Counted from the stretch's first letter, positions 1 to 8,394 are shown. The stretch: 23,858 nucleotides of DNA from CAZSAT01 sp964604675 (GCA_964604675.1 CAZSAT010000105.1:1-23858), one strand, 5' to 3'. Notes: generated from the letters alone by a model not told the origin. Numbers and translations: made by a program.

Positions 1-2162
1 CCTTGTAGCTCGACGCCCGCCAGAGCCACGCGACCGTGGGGCCGTGGACGCTCGACCGTTCCATCCACGCGGGCATCGAGCGCCAAAGAACCGGTGAAGG
101 GCTGCTCCCGTCCATCGAGCACGTCGAGGCGCGCGAGCTGCAAGCCGTCGGTCTGGAGCTCGAAGTTCAGCTCGAGCTCCGGACTCATCGAACCACGGAG
201 CGCCAGGCTCTCGGCTCCACCACGACGGGACGCCACCAGGTGCCTCAGGGTGAAGGTGCCGTCCGTCATCACGCCGTCGAGCTCCCCGGTCGCGAAGCGC
301 TCACCAAAGACCTCGAGGTTCTGGAGCGCGAGGTCGACGCTCCCGCTCAAGGCCTCCCCGGGGCCGGACAGGCTGATCACCCCCTCCACGTCGCCATCGA
401 GATCGGGCACATCCGCCACGATGGCCAGCAGATCCGCCACCCGCCCGCCCTCGGGCACCAGCAGGTCCGCCTCGATCTCGAAGGCCTCCGAGAAGATCAT
501 CGCGAGGTTGCCTTGCACCAGCGTGTCGCCCTTCCAGAGGTGCAGACCGTTGAAGTCCAAGCGCGACAGATCGCTGTCGACGGGGCCGACCGCGCGGTCC
601 GCCCAGGCGAAGCCGAGCGCCGAGAGATCCCGGACATCCGCTTCCATCTGGATGCCGAGGCTGGTGAAGGGACCGGCGATCCGTCCGTGGATCCGGCCGT
701 AGCCGGCGAGGTCGATGCCCCCGAGCGGTGCCACGTCCGCCAGGTCGGCCTGCTTCAGGTCGAGATCCAGCACCATGCTCGGTTCGGCGAACGCGACCGC
801 GAGGTCCAGGCTCCCTCGGGTCCGGCCTGCGCCGAGCCTGGGAACCTCCAGCTGAACGCCGTCCGTGTCGAGCTCGATGCGTCCATCGATGAAGCCGGAG
901 GCGACCGCCAACATCACCTCGGTGCCCGGGTGTCCGAGCGGGGCCGAACCGACCTCCAGGTCCGACACGGCCAGCTCGGACAAGCCGCGCAGCGACAGCG
1001 GAGACAGGCTTCCGCGCAGCCGCAGATCGAGATCTGCGTCGAAGTCCACCCAAGGCGTGGGCGCTTGCCCCACGCGCTGCATGAGCTCGGCGAAGGGAAC
1101 ATCGTGACCGGTGACCACGAGCTCGTCGACCGCGAGATCCCAGTCTGAGCGACCGGACACCGCGAGCTCACCCGCCCCCATCGGCAGCCTCAGCACCGCG
1201 ATCTCGAAGCCATTGGCGTCGAGCTCCATCAAGCCACTCAGCGGACCCGGAACAAAGCTCAGCTCGGTCGAATCTCGGTCGATGCTGACCGAAGGATCGA
1301 CGAGGAGCGCCACCTCGGCCCTCGGCGCAGCCCAGGTCCCGCCGACGTCGATGTCCGCGAGCGCCTCGCCTTCGATCCGCAGGCCCTCGGGGTAGAGCGG
1401 CGCGAGCTGCTCGGGGTTCAGGGCGGCGGTCAGCACCCCGCTGACCTCCTGCCCCAACCGAGCCGCCAACCGCCCCGACACCTCGAGGGCTGGAAACTGC
1501 AGCTCGAGCTCCGGCACCGCCACGCGGTCGCCCGAGAGCACGACGTCGGCCAGCAGAAACGGCCGAGCGTGCTGCACCAGGTCGTCCACACGAACCTTCA
1601 GCTCCTGGAGCTGGATGTCGACCGTTTCGGGCCCCGCTGGCGAGACGTCGAGCCCCCCGACCCGAACGCCGATCTCGGTGGGACCGTGGACCTCCACCTC
1701 CAGGGTCCCGCCGTGCACCACCAGCCGCTCCCAGGGCAGCTCGATGGGCCCGGGAGGAGCCGTGGAGGCTGCGTCGCCCTTCTGCAGCTTCTGGAAGGCA
1801 TCGAGTTGGCCATCGCGCACGTGCAGGTGCACGAGGGGATGATCGAGGGAGACCACGCCGAGCCTGGGCTGACCACCACGCCAGCCGAACCCCACGGCGC
1901 CGTGCTTCAGCGCCACGAGCGTCGCGCCCGTCTCGTGGTGGCGGACCGACAGGCCCTCGATCTCGGCAGCGAAGGGCCACAGGGAGACCTCGACAGCGGC
2001 CACGCTCACGTCTTCGCCTGTCAGGTCGCTGGCGAAGGCTGCGATCTCCTGGGTCACCCAGCGCTGGAAGCCGCTCGAGCGGACCACGACGTCCAGCGCA
2101 AGCAACACCGCCAGGGGGATGGCGATGACGATCAGGAGGCGGCGAAGGCCCTTGCGGCTCAC
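1..2162 (-). CDS. TamB/AsmA-like envelope protein, N-terminal part (3' end beyond window)
   Basis: The minus-strand frame is open from a GTG at 2162 to the window edge, giving 720 residues without a stop. The start is preceded by a GAGG Shine-Dalgarno about 6 nt upstream. Residues 1-8 are basic (SRKGLRRL) and are followed by one hydrophobic anchor (about 9-27). The rest is periplasmic, made of alternating short beta-type segments with recurring 'G.L..L' and 'A.V.LL' patterns. This is the composition of the long beta-groove proteins of the AsmA/TamB family, which carry phospholipids or help outer-membrane protein assembly. Near the N-terminus (SLWPFAAEIEGLSV and the following residues) it matches the usual start of these proteins. 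TamB homologues usually exceed 1000 residues, so much of the C-terminal DUF490 region should lie outside. No tamA is visible. It could equally be another AsmA-clan member. The family call is moderately sure; the coding frame is near certain. Confidence 0.75.
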   Translation of the reverse strand, partial: MSRKGLRRLLIVIAIPLAVLLALDVVVRSSGFQRWVTQEIAAFASDLTGEDVSVAAVEVSLWPFAAEIEGLSVRHHETGATLVALKHGAVGFGWRGGQPRLGVVSLDHPLVHLHVRDGQLDAFQKLQKGDAASTAPPGPIELPWERLVVHGGTLEVEVHGPTEIGVRVGGLDVSPAGPETVDIQLQELKVRVDDLVQHARPFLLADVVLSGDRVAVPELELQFPALEVSGRLAARLGQEVSGVLTAALNPEQLAPLYPEGLRIEGEALADIDVGGTWAAPRAEVALLVDPSVSIDRDSTELSFVPGPLSGLMELDANGFEIAVLRLPMGAGELAVSGRSDWDLAVDELVVTGHDVPFAELMQRVGQAPTPWVDFDADLDLRLRGSLSPLSLRGLSELAVSDLEVGSAPLGHPGTEVMLAVASGFIDGRIELDTDGVQLEVPRLGAGRTRGSLDLAVAFAEPSMVLDLDLKQADLADVAPLGGIDLAGYGRIHGRIAGPFTSLGIQMEADVRDLSALGFAWADRAVGPVDSDLSRLDFNGLHLWKGDTLVQGNLAMIFSEAFEIEADLLVPEGGRVADLLAIVADVPDLDGDVEGVISLSGPGEALSGSVDLALQNLEVFGERFATGELDGVMTDGTFTLRHLVASRRGGAESLALRGSMSPELELNFELQTDGLQLARLDVLDGREQPFTGSLALDARVDGTVERPRPHGRVALAGVELQ

Positions 2163-2186
2163 CTCACACCTCGGCGGGGGAGCGGG

Positions 2187-2262
2187 TGGAGCGGGCGACG
2201 GGACTCGAACCCGCGACATCGAGCTTGGGAAGCTCGCACTCTACCAGCTGAGTTACGCCCGC
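2187..2262 (-). tRNA. tRNA-Gly (anticodon CCC)
   Basis: Read on the minus strand, the 76-nt cloverleaf starts GCGGGCG and its 7-bp acceptor stem closes with CGCCCGC. The D-stem CTC/GAG encloses AGCTGGTA. The anticodon arm CGAGC-TTCCCAA-GCTCG puts CCC at positions 34-36. The T-arm has loop TTCGAGT between GCGGG and CCCGT. The discriminator base is T, as expected for glycine tRNAs, and the 3' CCA is encoded in the DNA (2189-2187). It reads GGG codons. It ends 24 bp before the TamB-like start and may share a transcript with it. Confidence 0.96.
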
Positions 2263-2473
2263 AACGCTCGACCCGTAATCGACCACGGTGGCCCCATCAA
2301 GCCCCGCGCCAGGGCAGACAGCAGGCGAGGCCGAGTCGCTCGGGCCCAGGAACGCTCTGAGAGGCCTCAGATGGGAGTCGCACACCACCAACGTCCACCG
2401 AGCGGCACGGCCTCGCGCTGCGTCCCCACAACCCAACAGCTGGCGAGTTCCTTCCCCAGGCGCCACGGCCAGG
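2263..2473. other. Intergenic region between the TPR gene and tRNA-Gly
   Basis: These 211 bp follow the last gene of the superoperon and precede the tRNA. On the minus strand TTGATG, 17 bases and TACGGG (about 2277-2305) lie just upstream of the tRNA 5' end and could be its promoter, but the -10 box is poor. A small inverted repeat CTGAG-AGGC-CTCAG lies at 2357-2370. It has no T-tract, so I do not call it a terminator. Short reading frames across this segment have no recognisable product. Confidence 0.4.
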
Positions 2474-4408
2474 TCAGGATGTGAGTCCCGACAGCGCCTC
2501 GGCGAGCTCGCCAACCTGCTGGCTCCGATGCTCCGGCATGTCCTTCTGGAGGCGCTCCAGGTACCGACTGGCGACCCGGTGCTTGCCGCGACGTGCGGCC
2601 AACAGGATCAGCACATAGAGCGCCTCGCCCAAGCCGGCCGCCCCCGGCGGAGCGTCGTCGACCTCGTCGCGAAGATCGCGGAACGCGTTGCGCAGGTCGT
2701 CATCTGCGGCCGCGACAGCACGCCAGGCCTCGCGCCAGAGCCCGTCGAGAGCACGCGCGGCATCCTCGAGCTCGGCGAAGGCGCCGAGCGCGGCGAGCGC
2801 CTCGAGCCGTGCGACATCGGCCTTGCCCGAGGGGTGGCGGAAGCTGTCCGGATCCACCTCGGCGAAGGTCGCCCCCATGTCGACGCCACCCTCTCCGTCG
2901 CCGAAGATGTCGTCGAAGAGCTTTCCGGACCGCTGCTTGACGGGGACGGTCGGCTCCGGTTCCTTCAGGAAGTCGTCGTCGTCGTCGAGATCGTCATCGA
3001 CCAGACCATCGTCCTGGGGGGCGACGGAGTCGTCGTCCAACAGGTCGTCGTCGTCGTCGATGAGGTCGTCGTCGTCGTCGACGAGATCGTCCACGGACCC
3101 GTCGTCGGTGAACTCATCGCCGGTGTCCTCGTCATCGAGCAGCTCGTCGGAGGTCGGTTCGTCTTCGACGTCCTCTCCGAGCAGGCTCGCCGGGTCCTCG
3201 CCCTCCAGGACAGCCAGACGCAGGGTCAATCGGCGCGCATCGTTGCCCGAACAGAGGTCCTGGAGCTGGCGGGCGAGCCCGAGAGCGCCAGCTGCGTCGC
3301 CCTCCGCCGCGAGACACTCCGCCGCGACCGCCAGGTAGGCCGGCTCATCCGGCGCCGCAGCCCGGGCCGCTTCGATCTCGGGCCGTGCCCGCTCGCCGAG
3401 GCCGTATTCGAGCAGCACCTGGGCTCGCACCGCAACCCTCAGGATCGCCTCGCTGCCGGGTTCCGCAGCACCGAGCTCCCAGAGTCGGAAGTTCGCCAGC
3501 TCGAGCGCCGATCGAGCCTTGTCGAGCGCCTGAGTGAGGCTCGTGTCCTGGCCGTGAAGCGCCGCTCGCTCGAGTGCCGCGAGACGCCCGGCATGGTCGC
3601 CGGCGCGACCGAGCGCCACGCCGAGCTTCACGAGGACGGGCCGAGCCCGTTTCGGGTCGTCGGTGCGCTCGAGCGCGTCGGCTGCGAGGCGGAGCGCCCT
3701 CGGATCGCCCGGGGCCTCCTCACGCGCGACCTGCACGTGGGCGAGCGCCGCCTTGATGTCCCCCTGCCCGAGCGCGGCTTCCGCCGCGTCCAGCCGCAAC
3801 GAGGCATCGTCTGGCTTGAGGTCGAGAGCCATCGCCGCCACCCGGCCGACCTCATCGGCGCGTCCCTTCCGGCGCAGGTCGTCCATCACCGCGCGGTACG
3901 CCTCGTAGGCCTCGCCCTTCCGCTTCTTGGTGCGCGCCAGCAGTTCCGCCCGCTTGATGGCGAGCACCACGTCCCCGGTCTGGATCTTGAGCAGGTCACG
4001 GCAGAGGTCCGCCGCCTTGCCCGGCTCGCGCTGGGCCAGCAGGTTGATGGCCTGCTCGTAGAGCCGCACGGCCTCCTTGTCGAGACCGGTGGCGTGGTGC
4101 GCGCCCGCGAGCATGCCCATCACCTCGGCGTCCTGCGGGATCAGCCGCTGCAGCTGCTTGAGCACGGCGACCTCAGCTCGGAAGTTGCCGTCGGAGGCGT
4201 GCAGCTTGGCCACCTCGCGAAACTGCTTCTCCGCGTCGGCCTTGCGACCGGTCTTCAGGTACAGCTCCGCCAGCTTCTGCCGGACGCGACGATCCCGCGG
4301 ATCGTGGCGAAGCAGCTTGGCGTAGGCCTCCTGGGCCCGGTCGAAGGCGCCCTTGGACAGGTAGTGCAGCGCTTCGCGCTCGGTCTTCTGCTTGTCGAAG
4401 GTGGCCAC
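2474..4408 (-). CDS. TPR protein with poly-aspartate linker
   Basis: 644 residues from a GTG start at 4408, with GGAAG just upstream. Residues 1 to about 400 are helical repeats of TPR type, for example the first unit around 10-45 (ALHYLSKGAFDRAQEAYAKL) and another around 45-75. Residues 404-483 are an extreme acidic, probably disordered linker built from D/E runs such as VDDDDDLIDDDDDLLDDD. A short motif follows (KLFDDIFGD, about 496-504), then a C-terminal helical domain (about 530-644). There is no signal peptide or membrane segment, so a cytoplasmic scaffold is likely. It begins 17 bp after accC and closes the operon. Its partner is unknown. Position alone suggests co-expression with acetyl-CoA carboxylase subunits and pilus genes, which is weak evidence of function. 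The acidic linker is encoded by GAC-rich triplets (GTC on the plus strand). Confidence 0.88.
   Translation of the reverse strand: MATFDKQKTEREALHYLSKGAFDRAQEAYAKLLRHDPRDRRVRQKLAELYLKTGRKADAEKQFREVAKLHASDGNFRAEVAVLKQLQRLIPQDAEVMGMLAGAHHATGLDKEAVRLYEQAINLLAQREPGKAADLCRDLLKIQTGDVVLAIKRAELLARTKKRKGEAYEAYRAVMDDLRRKGRADEVGRVAAMALDLKPDDASLRLDAAEAALGQGDIKAALAHVQVAREEAPGDPRALRLAADALERTDDPKRARPVLVKLGVALGRAGDHAGRLAALERAALHGQDTSLTQALDKARSALELANFRLWELGAAEPGSEAILRVAVRAQVLLEYGLGERARPEIEAARAAAPDEPAYLAVAAECLAAEGDAAGALGLARQLQDLCSGNDARRLTLRLAVLEGEDPASLLGEDVEDEPTSDELLDDEDTGDEFTDDGSVDDLVDDDDDLIDDDDDLLDDDSVAPQDDGLVDDDLDDDDDFLKEPEPTVPVKQRSGKLFDDIFGDGEGGVDMGATFAEVDPDSFRHPSGKADVARLEALAALGAFAELEDAARALDGLWREAWRAVAAADDDLRNAFRDLRDEVDDAPPGAAGLGEALYVLILLAARRGKHRVASRYLERLQKDMPEHRSQQVGELAEALSGLTS
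2960..3199 (-). repeat. GAC-rich triplet low-complexity tract encoding the acidic linker
   Basis: On the plus strand several uninterrupted GTC runs occur (for example from 2972, about 3038-3057 and 3065-3079), separated by near-copies such as GTCATCGA. On the coding strand they read GAC and encode aspartate. This is a compositional microsatellite inside a gene rather than an ordered tandem repeat. The units are imperfect, but pure runs of five or so triplets could slip and change linker length in frame. Confidence 0.75.
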
Positions 4409-4425
4409 GAGTTCTTCCGGGTGAG

Positions 4426-5793
4426 TCAGGCTTCGAGCGAGGTCCCCCGCTCGAGAATCCAGCCATCGATGTAGCGGGTGTGGAACGCAAGCTCGGCAAA
4501 GGCCCGGGAGGCCACGAGCTCACGGTGGAGCGGCAGCGTGGTGTGGATGCCCTCCACCACACTCTCTTCGAGCGCCTGCCGGAGCTTGCGGATGGCCGCT
4601 TCACGATCCGGCGCACGCGCGATGAGCTTGGCCACCAACGAATCATAGTACGGCTGGACCATGGCCTGGTCGTGGACCGCGCTGTCCACGCGGATCCCCG
4701 GGCCACCGGGGAGGTGGTAGCCCGTGATCTGGCCGGGGCACGGCGTGAAGCGGAAGGGGTGCTCCGCATTGATTCGAACCTCGATGGCGTGACCCGTGAG
4801 CTCGATGGCTGCCTGTGCCATGGGCATGGGCTCACCCGCGGCGAGCCGGATCTGGAGCTGAACGAGATCGATGCCGGTGACCTCTTCGGTGACGCAGTGC
4901 TCGACCTGGATCCGCGGATTCACCTCGAGGAAGAAGAACTCCTCCCCTTCCACCAGGAACTCGCAGGTGCCTACCGTGTGGTACGCGCAGGACGCCACCA
5001 GGGACGTGGCCGCATGCCGGATGCGCGCGCGAAGGTCGTCCGACAAACCGGCGGCCGGGGCCTCTTCGATGACCTTCTGGTGCCGTCGCTGCATCGAGCA
5101 GTCGCGCTCGCCGAAGTGGCGCGCCTCGCCGAACCGGTCGCCCGCCACCTGGACCTCGATGTGGCGCGGACGGCGGAGGAAGCGCTCGATGAACATCTCG
5201 CCAGAGCCGAAGGCGAGGCGCGACTCCTCGGAGGTGATGGCGAAGACCTTGTGCAGTTGTACCGCGTCCTCGACGACCCGCATGCCCTTGCCGCCACCGC
5301 CAGCGGCTGCCTTGAGCATCACGGGGTAGCCGACCTCCGCAGCCGCGACCTCCGCGTCCTCGACGGTGCTCACAGCCCCTGTGGATCCAGGGACCAACGG
5401 CAGACCCGCAGCGCGAGCGGCGGCCTTTGCCCGAAGCTTGTCGCCGAAGCGATGAAGTTGCTCTGGATCGGGGCCGATGAAGGTCAGGCCGGCGTCCACA
5501 CACGCGTTCGCGAAGTCGATGTTCTCGGCGAGGAAGCCGTAGCCAGGATGCACCGCATCACACTCCGTGACGAGGGCGGCCGAGAGCACGTTGGGGATGT
5601 TCAGGTACGAGTGCGTGGCGGCCGGCGGACCGACGCACACCGCCTCGTCCGCAAAGCGGACGTGGAGCGCGTTGGCGTCGCACGTGGAGTAGACGGCGAC
5701 CGTTGGGATGCCGAGCTCCCGGCAGGCCCGGATCACGCGAAGGGCGATCTCGCCGCGGTTGGCGACCAGCACCTTCGAGAACGGAGCGGACAT
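4426..5793 (-). CDS. accC: Biotin carboxylase subunit of acetyl-CoA carboxylase
   Basis: 455 residues, the usual length. It carboxylates the biotin on AccB with bicarbonate and ATP, the first half-reaction of malonyl-CoA formation in the cytoplasm. The N-terminal fold starts with ANRGEIALRVIRACRELGI (11-29). The ATP-grasp glycine loop is KAAAGGGGKGM (161-171). The catalytic and bicarbonate-site segments are FGERDCSMQRRHQKVIEEAP (227-246), LEVNPRIQVEH (289-299) and RINAEH (340-345). The biotin-carboxylase C-terminal domain includes PYYDSLVAKLI (381-391). Two substitutions from the common pattern are seen: Cys for Pro after the IQVEH motif, and His for Asp in RINAED. The ATG at 5793 lies 4 bp after accB, the usual partner order. 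accA and accD are not in the window. Confidence 0.97.
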   Translation of the reverse strand: MSAPFSKVLVANRGEIALRVIRACRELGIPTVAVYSTCDANALHVRFADEAVCVGPPAATHSYLNIPNVLSAALVTECDAVHPGYGFLAENIDFANACVDAGLTFIGPDPEQLHRFGDKLRAKAAARAAGLPLVPGSTGAVSTVEDAEVAAAEVGYPVMLKAAAGGGGKGMRVVEDAVQLHKVFAITSEESRLAFGSGEMFIERFLRRPRHIEVQVAGDRFGEARHFGERDCSMQRRHQKVIEEAPAAGLSDDLRARIRHAATSLVASCAYHTVGTCEFLVEGEEFFFLEVNPRIQVEHCVTEEVTGIDLVQLQIRLAAGEPMPMAQAAIELTGHAIEVRINAEHPFRFTPCPGQITGYHLPGGPGIRVDSAVHDQAMVQPYYDSLVAKLIARAPDREAAIRKLRQALEESVVEGIHTTLPLHRELVASRAFAELAFHTRYIDGWILERGTSLEA

Positions 5794-5797
5794 GGGC

Positions 5798-6238
5798 TCA
5801 GCTGGTCTTGATCTTGAACAGCGGCTGGCCGAACTGCACCGGCTGGGCGTTGTCGACGAGGATGGCCGACACGCTGCCGTCGAGCTCCGCCTCGATCTCG
5901 TTCATCAGCTTCATCGCTTCGACGATGCAGAGCGTGGAGCCCTTGCGCACGCTGTCGCCCAACTCGATGAAGGGAGCCGCTCCCGGCGACGGGGCCCGGT
6001 AGAAGGTGCCGACCATCGGTGATGTGATGGTCACCACACCCGGTTCGTCGGCGGACTCGGCGTCGACCGCGGCCGCAGCGGCCACCGGCACCGCCGCGAC
6101 GGGCTGAAGCATGGGCGCCGACGCGATGACCGTGCCCAGCTTCAGAGAAAGAGCATGCTGCTCGTCCTCGTAGGAAAACTCGCTGACGCCCTGCTCGTTC
6201 AACAGGGTCAGCAGCTCGGCGATCTGCTCGAGGTCCAT
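5798..6238 (-). CDS. accB: Biotin carboxyl carrier protein of acetyl-CoA carboxylase
   Basis: 146 residues, normal for BCCP. The N-terminal helix (MDLEQIAELLTLLNEQGVSE) is the AccC-interaction region. It is followed by a short Ala/Val/Pro linker (about 42-65) and the biotinyl/lipoyl domain from about 68. The biotin-acceptor motif EAMKLMNEIEAE is at 107-118, with Lys110 the expected biotinylated residue. ITSPMVGTFYRAPSPGAAPF (71-90) contains the 'thumb'-type insertion typical of bacterial BCCPs. The ATG at 6238 follows the aroQ stop by 6 bp, with AAAGAG as a probable ribosome site. accC follows after 4 bp. Confidence 0.97.
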   Translation of the reverse strand: MDLEQIAELLTLLNEQGVSEFSYEDEQHALSLKLGTVIASAPMLQPVAAVPVAAAAAVDAESADEPGVVTITSPMVGTFYRAPSPGAAPFIELGDSVRKGSTLCIVEAMKLMNEIEAELDGSVSAILVDNAQPVQFGQPLFKIKTS

Positions 6239-6244
6239 GCTCTT

Positions 6245-6697
6245 TCAGCGCTCCAGGCCGTTCAGCCTCCGCACCAGACCGCGGAGGCCGAGAACGTAGC
6301 TCAGGGTCCCGAAGCCGACCACCTGACCCACCGCGAGATCCGCCAGCAGGCTCTTGTGCCGGAACGGCTCCCGAGCGTGCACGTTGGACAGGTGAACCTC
6401 CACGAACGGCAGGCCCACTGCGGCGAAGGCGTCCCGTAGCGCCACGGAGGTGTGCGTGTAGGCCGCCGGATTGACAAGCACACCCGCCATGCCCTCGGCA
6501 CCAGCCCGCTGCACGCGATCGACCAGCGCGCCTTCGCTGTTGGACTGGTAGTGACAGAGCGTCACGCCCAGCTCGCGGGCGTGGCCCTCGAGCAGGGCCT
6601 CGACGTCGGCGAGTGTCTCACGCCCGTACGTCTCCGGCTCCCGACTCCCCAACAGGTTCAGGTTGGGGCCGTGGAGCACCAGGATGGTGGCTGCCAC
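6245..6697 (-). CDS. aroQ: Type II 3-dehydroquinate dehydratase
   Basis: 150 residues, typical for the small dodecameric type II dehydroquinase, which makes 3-dehydroshikimate in step three of the shikimate pathway. The start motif LHGPNLNLLGSREPETYG (8-25) carries Arg19 and the catalytic Tyr24. NPAAYTHTS (76-84) gives the Asn/His substrate contacts. EVHLSNVHAREPFR (100-113) supplies the second His and Arg residues. The start is GTG at 6697. It lies 6 bp after the lipoprotein stop and 6 bp before accB, so it belongs to the same transcript as aroB and aroK. Confidence 0.97.
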   Translation of the reverse strand: MAATILVLHGPNLNLLGSREPETYGRETLADVEALLEGHARELGVTLCHYQSNSEGALVDRVQRAGAEGMAGVLVNPAAYTHTSVALRDAFAAVGLPFVEVHLSNVHAREPFRHKSLLADLAVGQVVGFGTLSYVLGLRGLVRRLNGLER

Positions 6698-6703
6698 GCG
6701 CGG

Positions 6704-7306
6704 CTATTCGGCGCTGATCTCGAGGGAGTCCGAGTCGTGGCCCAGGAGCGCCGTGATGGTGACCTCACCGAAGGAGGTCTCCTCGGCGTCGGTGGCCGGC
6801 ATCTTGTCGACGTAGGCATAGAGCCGCAGCACGCCGTGCTCGTCGGTGGCCCCGATCATGTAGGTGGGCCGGTACGCGTCTGCGAAGTCGGAGCCCATCT
6901 GGAAGTAGCGGTTGCCCGACGTGTCGAGCCACCAGGAGCACGAGTCGGCTGCGTCGTCGTCGATCTGGCCGTCGCCGTCGAGGTCACAGGCATCGAGGTC
7001 TTCGGGCTCGTCCGGGTAGCTCACCGTCTTCACGGCCGTCTTCGGAACCAGGTAGACGCCGCCGTACCCCGAGGTCACCTCGACCTGGATGTTGTCCATC
7101 GGCATGCCGTCGTCGCCGTTGAAGACGAGGAAGTCGATGAGCAAGAGCGCGCCGATGCCATCGCCCTGGTCGTTGTAGTCCTTGTGCCACGCGAGCTTCA
7201 CGCCTTCGGGCGCGATGATCTCGGCGTAGTAGGGCGCTTCCACACCCGTCGACGGCACGCATCCAGTCCCGATCAACAGCGGGCTCAACAGCAGGGACAG
7301 GGTCAT
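6704..7306 (-). CDS. Unrecognised lipoprotein with a DxDxDG loop
   Basis: 200 residues. The ATG overlaps the aroB stop by 4 bp (ATGA), so the frame is supported by coupling. Residues 1-16 form a short hydrophobic signal ending ..LIGTGC, with Cys16 as the probable lipidated residue. The lipobox is imperfect (Gly at -3), and Val at +2 would be compatible with outer-membrane sorting under the enterobacterial rule. The rest looks like a beta-rich exported domain. Between Cys107 and Cys123 lies DLDGDGQIDDD, an EF-hand/dockerin-like calcium loop. I do not recognise a family. No enzymatic motif links it to the aromatic pathway genes on both sides. Confidence 0.85.
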   Translation of the reverse strand: MTLSLLLSPLLIGTGCVPSTGVEAPYYAEIIAPEGVKLAWHKDYNDQGDGIGALLLIDFLVFNGDDGMPMDNIQVEVTSGYGGVYLVPKTAVKTVSYPDEPEDLDACDLDGDGQIDDDAADSCSWWLDTSGNRYFQMGSDFADAYRPTYMIGATDEHGVLRLYAYVDKMPATDAEETSFGEVTITALLGHDSDSLEISAE

Positions 7307-8394
7307 TCAACCTCCGAGGGCCCGGTCACCACCTGCGCAGCCGCGAGTAGATCTTCGGGAGAGAGAGCGACCAATGCTACGTCGCCCAGGCGACGCGGCA
7401 CGGTCACCTTGATTCTACCATGGGCCCTCTTCTTGTCCATCCTCGCCGCCTCGACGAGGTCATCTGCCGACACGCCGGGACAGCGGACAGGCAAGCCGAG
7501 AGCCACCAGCAGCGCGGTGATCCGCTGTGGAAGAGCCGGGGCCGCCTCGCCGCGTTCGACGCCCAGCCACGCCTCAGCGACCATGCCGATGCCCACGGCT
7601 TCGCCGTGGCGCAGCGCTCCGAAACCGAGCACGTGTTCGATGGCGTGCCCGATGGTGTGGCCCAGGTTCAGGAGCGCCCGTCGACCCGCTTCGCGCTCGT
7701 CGCTGGCGACGACGGCCGCCTTGATGGCACAGCAGGTTGCGATCGCATGCTGCAAGGCTTCCGGGTGGCGCCCGAGGAGCGCCTGTCCATTCCTCTCCAA
7801 CCACGAGAAGAACTCGGGGTCCGCGAGCACCGCGTGCTTCACGACCTCCCCCAGCCCGCAACGCAGCTCGTCGTCAGGAAGGGTCGTGAGGGCGTCGACG
7901 TCCACGTACACACAGAAGGGCTGGTGGAAGGCGCCGAGGAGGTTCTTGCCGTGCCCCGTGTTCACGCCGGTCTTCCCGCCGACGCTCGCGTCGACCATGG
8001 CGAGCAGGCTCGTCGGCACCTGCACGAACGGCAGTCCCCGCAGCGTGGTGGCGGCTGCGAAGCCCACGATGTCCCCCGTCACGCCACCGCCGAGCGCGAT
8101 GATCGGGGTCTGCCGATCGACGCCGAGGTCCAAGAGCCCCTGCACCAGCGCCAACCAGGTCCCCGCGCTCTTGTTCGACTCGCCGTCGGGCAGCTCCAGG
8201 TATTCGGGAGCCCAACCTCCGTCCTTCAGGCTGTCGAGCACCTGTTCGGCGTACAAGGGCCCGACGCGATCGTTGCTGACGACGACGCACCGACCCGCTG
8301 CTCTCAGCGCGGCCAGCTGTGTCCCGAGCCCCGAGAGGCCGGCAAAGACGATCGGATAGCTCCGGTCTCCGAGTTCCACGGTGACGGTGTTCAT
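7303..8394 (-). CDS. aroB: 3-dehydroquinate synthase
   Basis: 363 residues, normal length. This NAD- and metal-dependent enzyme converts DAHP to 3-dehydroquinate in the cytoplasm. Diagnostic motifs are the nucleotide-binding LGGGVTGDIVGFAA (101-114), VDASVGGKTGVN (134-145), GEVVKHA (182-188), LNLGHTIGHAIE (242-253) and RHGEAVGIGM (262-271). The expected zinc ligands are Glu183, His246 and His263, all present. The ATG at 8394 overlaps the aroK stop by 4 bp, and the lipoprotein start overlaps the aroB stop by 4 bp. aroK-aroB after pilQ is also the classic order in gammaproteobacteria. Confidence 0.98.
   Translation of the reverse strand: MNTVTVELGDRSYPIVFAGLSGLGTQLAALRAAGRCVVVSNDRVGPLYAEQVLDSLKDGGWAPEYLELPDGESNKSAGTWLALVQGLLDLGVDRQTPIIALGGGVTGDIVGFAAATTLRGLPFVQVPTSLLAMVDASVGGKTGVNTGHGKNLLGAFHQPFCVYVDVDALTTLPDDELRCGLGEVVKHAVLADPEFFSWLERNGQALLGRHPEALQHAIATCCAIKAAVVASDEREAGRRALLNLGHTIGHAIEHVLGFGALRHGEAVGIGMVAEAWLGVERGEAAPALPQRITALLVALGLPVRCPGVSADDLVEAARMDKKRAHGRIKVTVPRRLGDVALVALSPEDLLAAAQVVTGPSEVE

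Noticed and set aside
36..1148. Plus-strand frame of 370 codons at the left edge
   Set aside because: The opposite strand gives a continuous TamB/AsmA-like protein with signal anchor; this frame has no domain and starts arbitrarily.
2187..2262. tRNA as an integration (att) site of a mobile element
   Set aside because: No integrase, no repeated tRNA 3' end and no shift in base composition is seen nearby.
2357..2370. CTGAG-AGGC-CTCAG hairpin as terminator of the superoperon
   Set aside because: Stem of only 5 bp and no T-tract on either side.
2972..3155. Possible CRISPR or tandem repeat array of GTC units
   Set aside because: Units are imperfect triplets encoding aspartate inside a gene, without spacers.
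2288..4474. Long plus-strand frame of 728 codons, with valine/glutamate-rich translation
   Set aside because: It lies antisense to the TPR protein; the V-rich stretches are the complement of the GAC repeat. High GC gives long open frames opposite genes.
6452..8359. Plus-strand frame of 635 codons
   Set aside because: Antisense to aroQ, the lipoprotein and aroB, which are supported by motifs and coupling; the translation has no recognisable domain.
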